This document shows, one piece after another, positions 62,093 to 64,000 of a stretch of 64,000 nucleotides of DNA. The DNA is from an uncultured Acetatifactor sp. GTDB lineage: Bacteria; Bacillota; Clostridia; Lachnospirales; Lachnospiraceae. Positions within the stretch are counted from its first letter, which is position 1. The number at the start of each line of letters is the position of its first letter. A model generated the notes under the pieces. That model saw only the letters and a list, made by a program, of their open reading frames with translations. It was not told where the DNA came from and did no database searches. The stretch is taken from contig CAJUCE010000018.1 of NCBI GenBank assembly GCA_910584865.1, positions 1-64,000 of the forward strand. The letters are read 5' to 3'. The position numbers and the translations under genes are program-made.

Positions 62093-63467
62093 AAACAGCC
62101 TTCTCCTTCCACTTACCTCTTTTATAGAAGAAAAACGTGATCAGCGCGCCCAAAACCCACGAAGTCAGCAATGAGATAAAGATACATTCCTGCCTGCCTC
62201 CGGGAAATTCCGCAGAACGGGTAAGCCAGGCAATCCCATAGGCCACCGGCACCCGGATACAGATCGTGGTTACAATGGAAATCCACATGGGCGTCATCGT
62301 ATCTCCGGCGCCCCTCATAACGCCGGATAAGCTCTGGGTAACCGCCATTGCGATATAGCCCACCGCCAATATGCCCATCATCTCTCTGCTCAGTTCCACC
62401 AGCTCCGGCGTCTTGGTAAAGATTCCCATCAACGTCTTTCCGAAGATCAATATCAGTCCCGTAAGCACCGCGGATGTCCCCATGGCGATAGCGGTTCCCT
62501 GCTTCGCGCCCTTCTCCACTCTGTCATACATTCTGGCTCCCACATTCTGTCCCGCATATGTAGTCATGGCCGTACCGAAGGAGAAATTGGGCATCATGGC
62601 AAAACCGTCCACACGCATAATGATCACATTGGCCGCGATAAACATCTCTCCGAAGCTGTTGGTCAGAGATTGTACCACGATCATTGCCATAGAGAGAATC
62701 GCCTGGGTAATTCCGGAAGGAAGTCCCAGCTGAACGATCTTCACCGTATATTTATTCCGCAGTTTGAGATATTGGGGCTTTAAATCAAACAGCTCCGTCA
62801 TACGCATTAATTTGAAAAGACATAACAGCGCGGATACAGCCTGGGCGATGACCGTAGCCAGCGCCACGCCGTTGACGCCCATCTCAAGCTTTGCCACAAA
62901 CACCAGATCCAGCACGATATTGATCACGGTGGACACCAGCAGATAGACCAGCGCTGACATGGAATCTCCCAGACCGCGCAGAATTCCGCTGAGAATATTG
63001 TAAAACGCCAGTCCCCCTGACCCGATAAACAGAATCAGAAGATAGGAATGGCACCAGTCGATAATCGACTCCGGCGTATCCAGAAGCTCCAGCAGCGGTC
63101 TCGCCACCAAAGATGCCGCCACCATCACAAACACAGTGGCCAGCAACGTCAGTGTAATACAATTGCCGATAGTGGCGGACAGCTCCTCCCGTTCCTTTGC
63201 TCCGAAATATTGAGAGACCATAATACCCGCGCCCACACTGATTCCCACAAACAGTACGATCAGCAGATTCAAAATAGGACCGGCACTTCCCACGGCTGCC
63301 AGCGCATTATCTCCCACATAATTGCCTACTACCACGCTGTCAACCGTATTATACAGCTGCTGCGCAATATTTCCGATCAGCATAGGCACCGTAAACAGCA
63401 CAATCTTCTTCCAGGGGGACCCTTCCGTCATGTCCACCGGCTCAAATAATTTCTTCAGCATCTCCAT
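62091..63467 (-). CDS. MATE-family efflux transporter
   Basis: 458 residues from the ATG with AAGGGAG 4 bases upstream; a longer frame to 63845 is not preferred. Twelve membrane segments, MATE pattern (FTVPMLIGNIAQQLYNTVDS, VGNYVGDNALAAVGSAGP) and RGAGDTMTPMWIS. Exports drugs or metabolites. No regulator is adjacent. Confidence 0.94.
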   Translation of the reverse strand: MEMLKKLFEPVDMTEGSPWKKIVLFTVPMLIGNIAQQLYNTVDSVVVGNYVGDNALAAVGSAGPILNLLIVLFVGISVGAGIMVSQYFGAKEREELSATIGNCITLTLLATVFVMVAASLVARPLLELLDTPESIIDWCHSYLLILFIGSGGLAFYNILSGILRGLGDSMSALVYLLVSTVINIVLDLVFVAKLEMGVNGVALATVIAQAVSALLCLFKLMRMTELFDLKPQYLKLRNKYTVKIVQLGLPSGITQAILSMAMIVVQSLTNSFGEMFIAANVIIMRVDGFAMMPNFSFGTAMTTYAGQNVGARMYDRVEKGAKQGTAIAMGTSAVLTGLILIFGKTLMGIFTKTPELVELSREMMGILAVGYIAMAVTQSLSGVMRGAGDTMTPMWISIVTTICIRVPVAYGIAWLTRSAEFPGGRQECIFISLLTSWVLGALITFFFYKRGKWKEKAV

Positions 63468-63690
63468 AAAACTCCCTTGTAAAATAGTGCACCTTACTGA
63501 TTCTACGTCCATTTGGCGACGGATTCTATATAAGGTAAAAGAGATCGAGGCAGAATGGCCATCCGGCCGCTTTTTGCCAAGAATAAGGCCATTATACAAC
63601 AGCTTTCCCTTTCTGTCACCCTTTTCACCGAAAATTCTTTTGATATTCCCGGGAAATTTATTTACCGAAATTTGCCAAACCTCTGCATGC
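63468..63690. other. MATE gene leader region
   Basis: Noncoding stretch between the MATE start and the terminator below. A GC-rich palindromic patch (GGCCATCCGGCC) is near 63558. No gene or clear promoter was seen. Confidence 0.4.
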
Positions 63691-63722
63691 AAAAAGACCC
63701 TGACATCTGCCAGGACCTTTTT
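63691..63722 (-). terminator. terminator between the last gene and the MATE gene
   Basis: AAAAAGACCCTG pairs with CAGGACCTTTTT (two wobble pairs on the minus strand), loop of 8 bases, with T runs on both strands; it can act in both directions. Confidence 0.75.
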
Positions 63723-63850
63723 ACTATTTCTTATGAGGGGGGAGATAGTGAATTTATCAACTATCTGATACATATCATACAGATAAAATGTGTCCAAAGT
63801 ATGGCTATTTTCTAATTTATCTCTAAAAATCCTAAACAGAATCAAAAAAT

Positions 63851-64000
63851 TTAATGATATTTTTCTCTCTCCTCCAACTCATTCAAAACTCCCTGATATA
63901 CCAGCGGCCGAATCAACGCCGGATCCTCATAGAGAAAATCCTTTGATATCGCCGCCATCATATAGACCGCCAAATGCGCAAACAGGCAATGCATCATATA
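63851..64000 (-). CDS. 3' end of a gene cut by the window edge
   Basis: Open frame of at least 49 codons running in from the window end: YMMHCLFAHLAVYMMAAISK, ending EREKYH and TAA. Helical. No family was recognised from this part. Confidence 0.6.
   Translation of the reverse strand, partial: YMMHCLFAHLAVYMMAAISKDFLYEDPALIRPLVYQGVLNELEEREKYH

Noticed and set aside
63468..63845. Longer N-terminus of the second MATE protein
   Set aside because: Adds 126 non-hydrophobic residues across a terminator; ATG at 63467 has a good ribosome site and gives the family length.

Overview
The window looks like chromosomal DNA of a Gram-positive anaerobe of the class Clostridia, most likely a gut Lachnospiraceae. 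This is an inference from the strong AGGAGG-type ribosome sites in front of nearly every gene, the moderately GC-rich coding DNA, the lipoprotein and LytTR/GHKL families, and metabolic genes typical of that group. No rRNA, tRNA, CRISPR array, transposase or integrase was seen.

Region 1 (about 0.1-40.3 kb, nearly all minus strand) is a complete contractile injection system (CIS, a phage-tail-like machine). In transcription order it holds: a CIS-associated surface-type protein; a kinase-like membrane protein; a large membrane sensor ending in a degenerate nucleotide-cyclase-like domain; a MORN-repeat membrane protein; a TolC-like exported protein; a large exported coiled-coil protein; a DUF4255/Pvc16 tail-terminator protein; an unknown protein; a PAAR-like tip; sheath; tube; a tail-assembly chaperone with a probable -1 frameshift extension; a tube-like protein with about six 40-residue repeats; a coiled-coil candidate tape measure; two Afp7-type proteins; separate hub and spike; gp25; two baseplate-J-type proteins; and tail protein I. 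Then come a STAS protein, an FtsE-like ATPase and a SpoIIAB/RsbW-like ATPase. The locus ends with the CIS AAA+ ATPase, an 804-residue protein of unknown function (possible cargo), a 56-residue protein and a tandem GNAT. One SH3 membrane protein lies on the opposite strand. The set of exported and membrane proteins and the partner-switch-type regulators, all in one gene string, suggest a cell-envelope-linked and signal-gated CIS rather than a simple released particle.

Region 2 (40.5-48 kb) holds an exported GLUG/beta-helix plus LysM protein, an AT-rich patch with a two-TM peptide and a broken gene, a MATE pump with a divergent MerR regulator and a textbook 19-bp-spacer MerR promoter, and a lipoprotein.

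Region 3 (48-55.8 kb) holds a LytTR response regulator with its GHKL kinase, a LysR regulator divergent from aspartate ammonia-lyase (aspA), malic enzyme with its own consensus promoter, and an inositol-monophosphatase-family enzyme. AspA and malic enzyme together link aspartate, fumarate, malate and pyruvate.

Region 4 (55.8-64 kb) holds a GNAT enzyme interrupted by 12-residue repeats, an SH3-type exported protein, two membrane proteins, a lipoprotein serpin, small ORFs, a second MATE transporter and the 3' end of one more gene.

A striking genome-wide theme is short tandem repetition. An 18-19 bp unit (ATGGARGARAGGNGNTCCA-like) occurs in the leaders of at least five genes. Other in-frame tandem repeats expand the AAA+ ATPase, the tube-like protein, the 982-residue exported protein, the histidine kinase tail and a GNAT enzyme.
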